Shown here: piece by piece, positions 45,165-53,848 of the stretch
Position numbering within the stretch: the stretch's first letter is position 1
Layout: each line of letters begins with the position of its first letter
Source of the DNA: Mesobacillus subterraneus
GTDB taxonomy: Bacteria > Bacillota > Bacilli > Bacillales > Cytobacillaceae
DNA: 64,000 nucleotides
Assembly: GCF_000934845.1 (NCBI RefSeq)
Contig: NZ_JXIQ01000023.1
Location: 1 to 64,000 of the forward strand
Reading direction: 5' to 3'
The notes under the pieces: generated by a model
Told to the model about the DNA's origin: nothing
The model's database searches: none
The model's input: the letters and a program-made list of their open reading frames with translations, nothing else
Made by a program: the position numbers and the translations under genes

Positions 45165-46688
45165 ATGGCTGAGAACACAGGGAACATCGGATTTGAAGAG
45201 ACACTTTGGAAAGCGGCAGACAAACTTAGAGGGAGTATGGATGCCAGTGAGTATAAACATGTGGTACTGGGATTGATCTTCCTTAAGTACATATCCGATA
45301 AATTTGAAACAAAGTTTAACGCTCTAGTGGAAGAAGGAGCAGGCTTTGAAGAGGACCGAGATGAATATGAAGCAGAGAATATTTTTTGGGTTCCCAAAGA
45401 AGCTAGATGGTCATTTATCAAAGACAATGCAAAAGACTCTAAAATTGGCCAGTACATTGATGATGCCATGATTCTTATTGAAAAAGAGAATACATCGTTA
45501 AAGGGTGTACTAGATAAGCGCTACGCAAGGCCAGAAATAGATAAACGGAGGCTTGGAGAACTGATTGATCTTATCTCAACCATCAAGCTTCACCAAAATG
45601 GAGAAAAGGACTTACTTGGTAGAGTTTATGAGTACTTCCTTGGCCAGTTTGCAAGTGTTGAAGGAAAAGGTGGTGGAGAATTCTATACCCCTACCAGTGT
45701 TGTTAAGACTTTGGTTGACATGATCGAACCATACCAAGGTAGAGTCTACGACCCCTGCTGTGGATCGGGCGGTATGTTTGTGCAGAGTGAAAAGTTTGTG
45801 GAAGATCATCAAGGGAAAGTTGAAAATCTCTCCATCTATGGTCAGGAGATGAACTCAACAACGTGGAAACTTTGTAAAATGAACCTCGCTATCAGAGGTC
45901 TTGATGCCAATTTAGGACCACACCATGATGATACGTTCCATCACGACCTTCATAAGACTTTAAAGGCAGACTATATCCTTGCTAATCCCCCATTTAACAT
46001 TAGTGACTGGGGAGGAAATCAACTTACAGATGATGTGAGATGGAAGTTTGGTATTCCACCTGCAGGGAATGCGAACTACGCATGGCTTCAGCATATGGTT
46101 TATCACTTGGCCCCTAATGGAAGCGCGGGTATTGTTCTCGCTAACGGATCATTAAGCACAAATACATCGAACGAAGGTGAGATTAGAAAGAATTTGTTAG
46201 AAGGGGATATAATCGATGCAATTGTTGCGCTTCCTGATAGATTATTTTATTCAACAAGCATTCCTGTCTCGCTTTGGATTTTAAATAGAAACAAGAAGGA
46301 TAATCCGAGGTTTAGGCCAAGAGATCACGAAGTTCTCTTTATTGATGCTCGACAACTAGGTGTAATGATTGACAGAAGACATAGAGAACTATCGGAAGAA
46401 GATATCACTAAGATATCCGAAACCTATCATGAATGGCGAAATATAGATGGAGACTATGAAGATATTAAGGGGTATTGTAAGTCAGCAAAGATTGAAGATA
46501 TCAGAGAGCATGAATATGTCCTAACGCCTGGAAGGTATGTAGGCATTGAAGATGTCGAAGATGATGGTGTACCATTCGATGAGAAGATGGAGAATATGAC
46601 AGCAGAGCTGGCCGAACTATTTGCAAAATCCCGACACTTAGAGGAGGAGATAAGAAAGAATCTTGGGGGTATCGGGTATGAGTTCTAG
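45165..46688 (+). CDS. hsdM: Type I restriction-modification system, methyltransferase subunit HsdM
   Basis: HsdM (507 aa) is the N6-adenine methyltransferase subunit of the type I complex. The N-terminal domain starts [53 protein letters not shown], motif [12 protein letters not shown] and the catalytic [11 protein letters not shown] are all intact. Length is normal. Its last 11 bp are overlapped by the PIN-domain gene, which is unusual because hsdS normally follows. Confidence 0.97.
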   Translation: MAENTGNIGFEETLWKAADKLRGSMDASEYKHVVLGLIFLKYISDKFETKFNALVEEGAGFEEDRDEYEAENIFWVPKEARWSFIKDNAKDSKIGQYIDDAMILIEKENTSLKGVLDKRYARPEIDKRRLGELIDLISTIKLHQNGEKDLLGRVYEYFLGQFASVEGKGGGEFYTPTSVVKTLVDMIEPYQGRVYDPCCGSGGMFVQSEKFVEDHQGKVENLSIYGQEMNSTTWKLCKMNLAIRGLDANLGPHHDDTFHHDLHKTLKADYILANPPFNISDWGGNQLTDDVRWKFGIPPAGNANYAWLQHMVYHLAPNGSAGIVLANGSLSTNTSNEGEIRKNLLEGDIIDAIVALPDRLFYSTSIPVSLWILNRNKKDNPRFRPRDHEVLFIDARQLGVMIDRRHRELSEEDITKISETYHEWRNIDGDYEDIKGYCKSAKIEDIREHEYVLTPGRYVGIEDVEDDGVPFDEKMENMTAELAELFAKSRHLEEEIRKNLGGIGYEF

Positions 46689-47760
46689 TAACCCCAATAA
46701 TTATGTCATAATATTTGATACTAATATTCTATATGAAAAAGCGGAAAATGGATGTGACTTTTGTGAATTTAAGTTTAATAGACTTTTTCAAAATATCGTA
46801 GATGAGATTGAAGAACGTGATCTTGTTGAACATATTACTATTGCGGTACCTGATGTGGCTTGGAACGAGTTATATCAACAAAGGATACAATCATATAACC
46901 GAAAGAATCAAGAGTTGGAAAAGTTATTAGAAGCTTTTAAGTTTCCAAATTTTCAGTATGAAATGTCATTACTCGATTATGAAATCTACTTAAATGAGCA
47001 AGTTGACTTATTTAAAAAAAAGCTTGATAACTATTCAATGAATGTAATCAGTATAGATTTACCTAGTGAAACAAGATTTAAATCAATTGTAAAACGTGCT
47101 TTTTCTAAACTTCCCCCATTTGAAGGAATTGACAAAAAAAGTGATAAAGGATTTAAGGATGCTTTAATATGGGAGAGTGTATTAGAATTTAAGACGAAGT
47201 GTTCTGAATCTAAAGTAATATTATATTCTCGAGATGGATTATTCAACGATGTGCTTGCGGAAGAATACAATGATCTCTTTAAAGATTATTTGATATTGTT
47301 AAATAAAGAAGTTGATGTAATAAAACAAATTGCGGAGATTCAAAAGACTGTAAATCAGCTTCGCAAAATAGATATAGATGAAGTTAAGTATTACGAGGAG
47401 ATAAGACTTCTGACAAGCTTCGAACTAATAAAAGATGTGATTTTTGAAACTGAATTATATAAAAAAATCGGTTCACAAATTTATGATGTTAGTGATGTTA
47501 GGGATAGTGAAATCAAGAATGTTATAGAAACTACAGATATTAATTCTAAAGAGTATATTAATTTTGAAATAAATATTCAACTCAGTTTGACATTCTCAAA
47601 TTCTGAAAAAGAAGAAGATATTGATTTAGAAAATGAAGAAATCGTGTTTTATGTTGAGTATAGCTTTTATGAGAAGTGTTTTTATATCACAAAAGTTTAT
47701 GCATTAGAAAACTTTTATGATCTTAATAAAAGGCAGTTAGGCGGTGGAAAATTTGTTTAG
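46678..47760 (+). CDS. PIN-domain protein between hsdM and hsdS (putative RNase)
   Basis: This 360-aa protein has a PIN-type nuclease fold in its N-terminal 200 residues. The acidic set is visible as Asp14 in IIFDTNILY, Glu64 in [10 protein letters not shown], Asp161 in [13 protein letters not shown] and Asp186/Asp191 in [10 protein letters not shown]. This resembles the DUF4935 group of PIN proteins (recognition, not searched). The C-terminal half is helical and acidic, with no family I know. ATG 46678 follows GGGGGTATCGGGT. It overlaps hsdM by 11 bp and hsdS by 17 bp, so it is made together with the R-M subunits. It could be a toxin RNase guarded by the complex, like PrrC (inference). Confidence 0.8.
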   Translation: MSSSNPNNYVIIFDTNILYEKAENGCDFCEFKFNRLFQNIVDEIEERDLVEHITIAVPDVAWNELYQQRIQSYNRKNQELEKLLEAFKFPNFQYEMSLLDYEIYLNEQVDLFKKKLDNYSMNVISIDLPSETRFKSIVKRAFSKLPPFEGIDKKSDKGFKDALIWESVLEFKTKCSESKVILYSRDGLFNDVLAEEYNDLFKDYLILLNKEVDVIKQIAEIQKTVNQLRKIDIDEVKYYEEIRLLTSFELIKDVIFETELYKKIGSQIYDVSDVRDSEIKNVIETTDINSKEYINFEINIQLSLTFSNSEKEEDIDLENEEIVFYVEYSFYEKCFYITKVYALENFYDLNKRQLGGGKFV

Positions 47761-49042
47761 AAGAATGAAACTTTCAGAGATAGGTCAAATAGTTGCTGGT
47801 GGAACACCAAAAACAAAGATTGAAGAATATTGGAACGGAGATGTCTCTTGGATAACCCCCAAAGACTTATCTTCTCATGCAGGCATGTATATTTCAAAAG
47901 GAGAACGAAATATTAGCCAGAAGGGACTAGACAACTCCAGTGCAAAACTTCTTCCCAAAGGGACCGTTTTGTTTACTTCAAGAGCGCCTATTGGTTATGT
48001 TGCTATAGCAAGGAATGAAGTGACTACTAATCAAGGGTTTAAGAGTATTATTGTGGACGATGAAAACGATAATATATTTGTATATTACTTGTTAAAAAAC
48101 AATATAAGTCTAATAGAAAATCATGCAAATGGATCAACATTTAAAGAAATATCTGGCGCAGTTATGAAGAATTTAGAGTTTGACATTCCATCGCTAATGG
48201 AACAAAAATCCATAGCCCACATCCTTTCAACTTTAGATGACAAAATTGAAGTCAACAATAAGATTAACAAAACACTTGAAAATATGGCACATGAAATCTT
48301 CAAGCAATGGTTTGTGGATTTCGAATTTCCCAATGAAGATGGAGAACCTTATAACTCCAGTGGTGGAGAAATGGTTGAAAGTAAGCTTGGATTGATTCCT
48401 AAGGGATGGGAAGTAAGCACATTAAAAGACGTGATCAATATAATTGATAATAGAGGAAAAACACCTCCACAGGAGCCCAACAAAACAATCTACCCAATAA
48501 TCGATGTGAAGGCTTTGTCAGGTGATATTAGAGTAATTGATTATAATAATTGCATGAAATATGTTAGCAAAGAAACTTATGACAATTGGTTTAGGAGTGG
48601 GCATCCGAGCCAAGGAGATATTCTTTTATCAACTGTGGGTAGTTTAGCAGAATTGAAAATATTTATGGGGAATACAGGATGTATTGCTCAGAATGTCGTT
48701 GCTTTAAGAGCTATAAATATTTCCAATCTTTATTTATTTGAGTTGCTGAAAAATATTAAAAACGATTTAGTATCTTATAATATTGGATCAGTGCAGCCTA
48801 GTATTAAGGTAACACATATTGTTAAACATAAGATTCTTATTCCAAATAATATTATTGTTGAGAAATTCCATCATTTTATTGATAGAATTACAAATAAAAT
48901 ATTTGTTAAGCATAATGAAAACGTGTTATTAACTTCAATGAGGGATTCACTTATCCCTAAACTAATGTCCGGTGAAATCAGAGTTCCCTGCTTGCTTGAC
49001 GGCGCAGGTAAACCTTGTGATGAAGAAGGTGCCGCATCGTGA
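47744..49042 (+). CDS. hsdS: Type I restriction-modification system, specificity subunit HsdS
   Basis: HsdS (432 aa) recognises the DNA target with two half-subunits. TRD1 (about 8-150) begins with KLSEIGQIVAGGTPKTKIEE. The central conserved region has STLDDKIEVNNKINKTLENM then AHEIFKQWFVDFEFP. TRD2 (about 218-390) begins with GLIPKGWEVSTLKDVI. The C-terminal repeat has RDSLIPKLMSGEIRV. The start is uncertain: GTG 47744, TTG 47753 (5 bp after GGTGG) and ATG 47765 are all possible. It overlaps the PIN gene upstream and the small basic gene downstream. Confidence 0.93.
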   Translation: MENLFRRMKLSEIGQIVAGGTPKTKIEEYWNGDVSWITPKDLSSHAGMYISKGERNISQKGLDNSSAKLLPKGTVLFTSRAPIGYVAIARNEVTTNQGFKSIIVDDENDNIFVYYLLKNNISLIENHANGSTFKEISGAVMKNLEFDIPSLMEQKSIAHILSTLDDKIEVNNKINKTLENMAHEIFKQWFVDFEFPNEDGEPYNSSGGEMVESKLGLIPKGWEVSTLKDVINIIDNRGKTPPQEPNKTIYPIIDVKALSGDIRVIDYNNCMKYVSKETYDNWFRSGHPSQGDILLSTVGSLAELKIFMGNTGCIAQNVVALRAINISNLYLFELLKNIKNDLVSYNIGSVQPSIKVTHIVKHKILIPNNIIVEKFHHFIDRITNKIFVKHNENVLLTSMRDSLIPKLMSGEIRVPCLLDGAGKPCDEEGAAS

Positions 49043-49242
49043 AGTTTGGGTTCCGAAAACCAAGTTTAAAAAGAAGAATCTCTGCAAGAACCAGCATCAA
49101 AAGACAGCTGGTGCATCGAGCAGGGATAAAGATGCCGCGGGGATATGGATTTCTGAGGAATCCCAAGAAAGCAGTTTACAACAAGGTATATAATCGGACA
49201 TCATTTGATATATTTAAGGTCCTTAAAAGGCTATTCAAATAA
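49039..49242 (+). CDS. Small basic protein between hsdS and hsdR (67 aa)
   Basis: This 67-aa, strongly basic protein (KFGFRKPSLKRRISARTSIK near the start, AVYNKVYNRTSFDIFKVLKR near the end) starts with GTG 49039 in a GTGA overlap with the hsdS stop, with GAAGGTG 8 bp upstream. The overlap and composition support a real gene. I have the impression of similar small proteins near other Firmicute type I loci but no family name. Nucleic-acid binding is a guess from charge. Confidence 0.6.
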   Translation: MKFGFRKPSLKRRISARTSIKRQLVHRAGIKMPRGYGFLRNPKKAVYNKVYNRTSFDIFKVLKRLFK

Positions 49243-49289
49243 TCACTCATTCAAGGCGGATTCGTTGAATGGAGAAGTGGAGGTGTGGG

Positions 49290-49382
49290 GTGATCAATAA
49301 ATTAATAGAATTAAATCAAAAGACGGTATTGGAAAGGCTAATCAAATTTAAAGATTGTCTGGGAGGTGGTAGTGATGAGTAG
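49290..49382 (+). CDS. Possible 30-aa leader ORF overlapping hsdR
   Basis: GTG 49290, with GGAGGTG 5-6 bp upstream, opens a frame reading [20 protein letters not shown] then [10 protein letters not shown]. Its end overlaps the hsdR start by 8 bp and covers the hsdR ribosome binding site, so its translation could control hsdR. It may also be the remains of a longer gene. Not recognised. Confidence 0.35.
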   Translation: MINKLIELNQKTVLERLIKFKDCLGGGSDE

Positions 49383-52300
49383 TAAAAATAGTATTTTTAC
49401 AGAAGCGATGCTTGAAGAAGCAGCTATTGAAATATTAGAAAGTCTTGGCTACGATTATGCCTTTGGCCCGGACATCTCTTTAGGTGGAGATTATGAAGAG
49501 CGAAAAGATTATCGTGAGGTGATCCTTCCACATCGAGTAAAGGAAGCGCTCTTTAAGATCAATCGAGATCTACCAAGGGAGGCACTTGATGATGCCTATC
49601 GTCAACTGATCACATTCAATAGCCCAATGCTGGAAGAAAACAATCGATATTTTCATCAGTTAATGACAGAGGGGATAGAAGTATCCTTTAATGAAGGTGG
49701 ACAAATTCGCACCAAAAGAGCCTTCATCATAGACTTTGAAAATATGAATAATAATGAGTTCGTGGTCGTCAATCAATTTACAATTATTGAAAATGAAGAG
49801 AGAAGACCGGACCTTATTGTCTTTGTGAATGGTCTGCCTCTTGTGGTTATTGAATTAAAGTCTGCCAGTGATGAAAATGTAGGGATTGATGGGGCCTATA
49901 ATCAAATACAGACCTATAAACTAGACATTCCATCCCTTTTCAACTATAACGCTTTTTGCATCATCTCAGATGGAATCAATGCAAAAGCTGGCACCATTAC
50001 CTCTAATGAAGAGTGGTTTATGAACTGGAGAACCGTTGATGGAGAGGATATCGCACCTTTGTCCCAGCCTCAGTATGAAGTACTGCTAAATGGCATGTTC
50101 CATAAGGACAGATTACTTGATATTATTAAAAACTTTCTTCTTTTCCAGGAGTCAAAAGAATCTGAGAAGGATATCGATGGGAAGAAGATAGGGGATAAAA
50201 AATCCATCATCAAAATTCTGGCAGCATATCACCAGTACTTTGCTGTTAAGAAAGCCATTGAAAAAACAAAAGAAGCAACAAAGGAAGACGGCGATCGAAA
50301 GATTGGTGTTATTTGGCATACACAAGGTTCTGGAAAGAGTTTTTCTATGGTGTTTTATACCGGAGGACTTGTGAGAGAACTTAACAATCCTACCATCGTG
50401 GTCATAACCGATAGAAATGACCTGGATGATCAGCTCTTTACAACCTTCACCAAATCGAAAGATATCCTACGTCAGACACCAAAACAAGCAACCGTAAGGA
50501 AACTTTCAGATAACCAAAGAACGAATTATGCCAATGGAAATAGCACTGAGGTTAATGGACTTTATGACCTTTTAAATGATAGAGAGTCTGGTGGGATTAT
50601 CTTCACCACCATTCAAAAGTTCAAACCAGAAGAAGGCGAGATGCCAGTACTCACTGATCGTAAGAATGTCATCATCATTGCAGATGAAGCCCACAGAAGC
50701 CAATATGGCCTAGAGGCCAAAGTGGACTCTAAGACCGGAGAAGTGAATTATGGTTATGCGAAATACCTAAGAGATGCACTACCCAACGCCTCTTTTATCG
50801 GCTTTACAGGAACACCGATTGATCTAGAAGATCGATCAACTGTAGCCATATTTGGTCATACCATTGATACATATGACATGACCCAGGCGGTTGAAGATGA
50901 AGCAACGGTTCGAATTTATTATGAAAACCGCATCATTAAACTGGAAACCGATGAAGAAGAACTGACCAAAATCGATGATGAATTTGAAGAAATCACAGAA
51001 GGTCAGGAAGAATTTGAGAAGGATAAGAACAGGGCCAAATGGTCCAGAATGGAATCCATTGTGGGATCTCCAAACAGAATCAAAAAGCTTGCTGAAGATG
51101 TAGTAAATCACTACGAAGAAAAGGCTAAGAGCATCGATGGCAAAGCTATGGTGGTCTGCATGAGTCGCAGAATCTGCGTTGAGCTCTATGATGCCGTAAC
51201 AGCGCTGAGACCCGATTGGCATAACGATGATATTGATAAAGGGAAGATAAAAGTTGTTATGACCGGCAGCGCTGCAGATAATGAAAAGCTACAGAAGCAT
51301 CTAGGTGGCAAACAGCGTAGGGATTTGCTGGCCAAACGAATGAAAGACAACAGTGATGAGTTGAAAATCGTTATTGTAAGGGACATGTGGCTCACGGGAT
51401 TTGACGTTCCTTCCATGCATACCATGTACATTGATAAACCCATGAAAGGGCATAACCTGATGCAAGCCATTGCAAGGGTTAATCGCGTCTTTAAAGAAAA
51501 ATCTGGCGGTGTAGTTGTTGACTATATTGGGATTCTAGAAAGTTTAAAGAGCGCCTTAAAACAATACACCAATACGGATCGTCTAAATACCGGTATTGAT
51601 ACGGATGTTGCTGTTGCTGTAATGCTTGAAAAACTGGAAGTCTTAAGAGACATGATGCATGGCTATGATTACTCAAAATATATGGGCAACTCTAAAGTGG
51701 AAAGAATGAGGACCATTGTAGGCGGTATGGACTTCATTCTCGGAAAGAAAGAAGAAGAACAAAAGGAATTTAAAAAGACAGCTCTTGAACTAGGCAAGGC
51801 TCATGCCCTATGTGCTGCGACTGAAAAGGGGAAAGAGAAGGCTCTTGAAGTCAGCTATTTTAAAGCAGTTAAAGCAAGTCTAGTTAAACTGAAGGAAAAA
51901 GACAAAGCGCCATTATCCAAAAGAGAAATTGAAGCAAGACTTCATCAAATGCTGGAGCGCTCCATTATCTCAGAAGATGTTATCGATGTATTTGATGCCA
52001 TGGGAATCAAGAGGCCTGAGATCTCAATCCTTTCTGAAGACTTCTTAAAAGAAGTTCAGCAAATGAAGCAGAAGAACCTAGCACTGGAAATGCTTAAAAA
52101 ATTATTAGAAGGCAACATCAAAACCATGGAAAAGAGAAACCTTGTGAAGTCTGAGAAGTTCTCGGAAAGGCTCACAAAGGCTCTAAACAAGTATCGAAAT
52201 CAAGCACTTACAAATGCTGAAGTAATTGAGGAACTTATTCGAATGGCCCACGATATTAAAAAGATGCGAGAGGAAGAAACAGAACTGGGACTAAGTGACG

Positions 52301-52629
52301 ATGAAATTGCTTTTTATGATGCACTGACAGCGGATGATATAGTAAAAGAACTTATGGAAGATGAAACGCTTAAGAAAATCGCTCATGAATTGACTTTAGC
52401 CATAAGAAACAACATTACCATTGATTGGAGTGTTCGTAAAAGTGCTAGGGCAAGCATGAGACGTGTGATTAAAAGGCTTCTTAGCAAGTATGACTATCCA
52501 CCAGATCAAGCATTAAAAGCGATGAATATCGTTATGCGGCAAGCGGAGAAAATGGCCGGAAATGTTTATGAAGAAGTTATCTGGTCAGACAGAGTTGCAG
52601 AAGAACCTGGAAAATTCACAACGGATTGA
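49375..52629 (+). CDS. hsdR: Type I restriction-modification system, restriction/translocase subunit HsdR
   Basis: HsdR (1084 aa) translocates and cuts unmodified DNA. The N-terminal PD-(D/E)xK nuclease has [20 protein letters not shown] (Asp, then Glu-x-Lys). Motor domains carry Walker [19 protein letters not shown]-type [10 protein letters not shown], motif [10 protein letters not shown], and motif [13 protein letters not shown] long helical C-terminal region binds HsdM/S. ATG 49375 follows GGGAGGTGG by 5 bp. An upstream in-frame start at 49366 is rejected. There is no sign of inactivation. Confidence 0.97.
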   Translation: MSSKNSIFTEAMLEEAAIEILESLGYDYAFGPDISLGGDYEERKDYREVILPHRVKEALFKINRDLPREALDDAYRQLITFNSPMLEENNRYFHQLMTEGIEVSFNEGGQIRTKRAFIIDFENMNNNEFVVVNQFTIIENEERRPDLIVFVNGLPLVVIELKSASDENVGIDGAYNQIQTYKLDIPSLFNYNAFCIISDGINAKAGTITSNEEWFMNWRTVDGEDIAPLSQPQYEVLLNGMFHKDRLLDIIKNFLLFQESKESEKDIDGKKIGDKKSIIKILAAYHQYFAVKKAIEKTKEATKEDGDRKIGVIWHTQGSGKSFSMVFYTGGLVRELNNPTIVVITDRNDLDDQLFTTFTKSKDILRQTPKQATVRKLSDNQRTNYANGNSTEVNGLYDLLNDRESGGIIFTTIQKFKPEEGEMPVLTDRKNVIIIADEAHRSQYGLEAKVDSKTGEVNYGYAKYLRDALPNASFIGFTGTPIDLEDRSTVAIFGHTIDTYDMTQAVEDEATVRIYYENRIIKLETDEEELTKIDDEFEEITEGQEEFEKDKNRAKWSRMESIVGSPNRIKKLAEDVVNHYEEKAKSIDGKAMVVCMSRRICVELYDAVTALRPDWHNDDIDKGKIKVVMTGSAADNEKLQKHLGGKQRRDLLAKRMKDNSDELKIVIVRDMWLTGFDVPSMHTMYIDKPMKGHNLMQAIARVNRVFKEKSGGVVVDYIGILESLKSALKQYTNTDRLNTGIDTDVAVAVMLEKLEVLRDMMHGYDYSKYMGNSKVERMRTIVGGMDFILGKKEEEQKEFKKTALELGKAHALCAATEKGKEKALEVSYFKAVKASLVKLKEKDKAPLSKREIEARLHQMLERSIISEDVIDVFDAMGIKRPEISILSEDFLKEVQQMKQKNLALEMLKKLLEGNIKTMEKRNLVKSEKFSERLTKALNKYRNQALTNAEVIEELIRMAHDIKKMREEETELGLSDDEIAFYDALTADDIVKELMEDETLKKIAHELTLAIRNNITIDWSVRKSARASMRRVIKRLLSKYDYPPDQALKAMNIVMRQAEKMAGNVYEEVIWSDRVAEEPGKFTTD

Positions 52630-52647
52630 TGAAAGGATTGAAGAATA

Positions 52648-52869
52648 ATGGCAGAAATAAAATATGAAATCAAAGAAACCGTGGGCGCTCTCTCAGAAAA
52701 CAATAAAGGCTGGTCAAAGGAATTGAATTTGATTAGCTGGAATGACAGGGAGCCTAAATACGACATCAGGGATTGGTCGCCGGAACATGAGAAAATGGGC
52801 AAAGGTGTAACCTTAAGCGTAGAAGAACTTAAAAAGCTGAGGGATTTACTGAATGAGATGAAACTTTAG
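52648..52869 (+). CDS. PC4/YdbC-like nucleic-acid-binding protein
   Basis: This 73-aa protein matches the YdbC family (PC4-like fold, known from a Lactococcus structure): KYEIKETVGALSENNKGWSK, ELNLISWNDREPKYDIRDW, SPEHEKMGKGVTLS. PC4-like proteins bind single-stranded and melted DNA. It lies 18 bp after hsdR on the same strand with GAAAGGA upstream and is probably co-transcribed with the R-M genes. A role in restriction or repair is inferred only from position. Confidence 0.88.
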   Translation: MAEIKYEIKETVGALSENNKGWSKELNLISWNDREPKYDIRDWSPEHEKMGKGVTLSVEELKKLRDLLNEMKL

Positions 52870-52881
52870 GGAGGTTGAGAG

Positions 52882-53064
52882 ATGAGCAAATTACAAAAAC
52901 CGGGTGAAAAACCTGATCGATCTGGTGAGTATATTGAGAGAGGACCACGAGGTGGAGAAGTAAGTAAACCTAGACAAGTAACAATTGAACCAGGAGATGA
53001 TAAACTTCCGCCTACAGCTGAAAAAAATAGAAAGTGGGAGAGAATTGGTCCTGAGAAGAAATAG
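52882..53064 (+). CDS. YjzC-like small protein
   Basis: This 60-aa hydrophilic protein with KPGEKPDRSGEYIERGPRGG and PRQVTIEPGDDKLPPTAEKN resembles the YjzC family of small proteins (PGxKAPxxGxY...G...). The function is unknown. ATG with GGGAGG upstream, 12 bp after the YdbC-like gene, so it is probably in the same transcript. Confidence 0.7.
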   Translation: MSKLQKPGEKPDRSGEYIERGPRGGEVSKPRQVTIEPGDDKLPPTAEKNRKWERIGPEKK

Positions 53065-53083
53065 GCATTGATACAGTATTGAT

Positions 53084-53806
53084 ATGATCTGTGATGAAGA
53101 AGAGTCAATGCTTATTGTCGGTAGACAAGTCAGAAATGAAAAGAATGGAAGAAGTGATTTGACTGCAGTAGATAACAATGGAAATATTGTACTCATTGAA
53201 ATCAAGAGGGACCGTAAGGATATTGAACACCGCAAAGAAGCGTTTGAATTCCAGGCAATAAGATATGCTGCCAGTTATGCAACAATAGATAAGACCGATG
53301 ATTTAGTGAAAAAAGTTTATGCTCCCTACATTGAAAATTATAGAAGTGAGTTTGAACTTGGAGAGTTAACCTCATTTGAACTTGGTATTCGCAAGTTGAA
53401 CGAGTTCCTTCAGGTCAATGATGCACAAAAGAACTTCAATGAAAAGCAAAGGATCATCTTGGTGGCGTCTGATTTTGATGAGCAGACATTGCCGGCAGCT
53501 GCGTGGCTAAATAGTAATAATGTTGACATGAGTTGCTATAGATTAACTCCATACAAGCTAAATGAAGATTTGTTTTTCTATGTGGAAAAGCTACTCCCTG
53601 TGACCAACTATGATGATTATTATGTGAATTTGATGGATAAATCAATCGTGACAACAGTAATAGGAGATAAGAAAATCACACGGAGATCTTTGCCTAAAAT
53701 TGACATAATGCTCGAATGGGGTGTTGTTAAAGAAGGCGACATCATTGTTGCTAAAGGTAGCGGTGTGGAAGATTTTAAAAGCTTTTTGATGACATCCAAT
53801 TGTTGA
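53084..53806 (+). pseudogene. Truncated NucS/DUF91-like nuclease
   Basis: The 240-aa frame carries a PD-(D/E)xK core: GRSDLTAVDNNGNIVLIEIK (Asp, then Glu-x-Lys), preceded by MLIVGRQVRN. In the families I know, about 50 residues come before this GRQV motif. Here they are missing and there is no ribosome binding site before the ATG. The C-terminus, WGVVKEGDIIVAKGSG then VEDFKSFLMTSNC, also seems cut short, where a further 60-residue DUF4357-like domain would be expected. It is probably a decayed gene trimmed at both ends. Confidence 0.55.
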
Positions 53807-53848
53807 TTATGAAAGAAAATAGTAATGGGGTTTTATAAATTTACCAAA

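Noticed and set aside
49290-49382. 30-codon ORF as an alternative HsdR N-terminus
   Set aside because: It is in a different frame from hsdR and ends with a stop at 49380-49382, so it cannot extend the HsdR protein.
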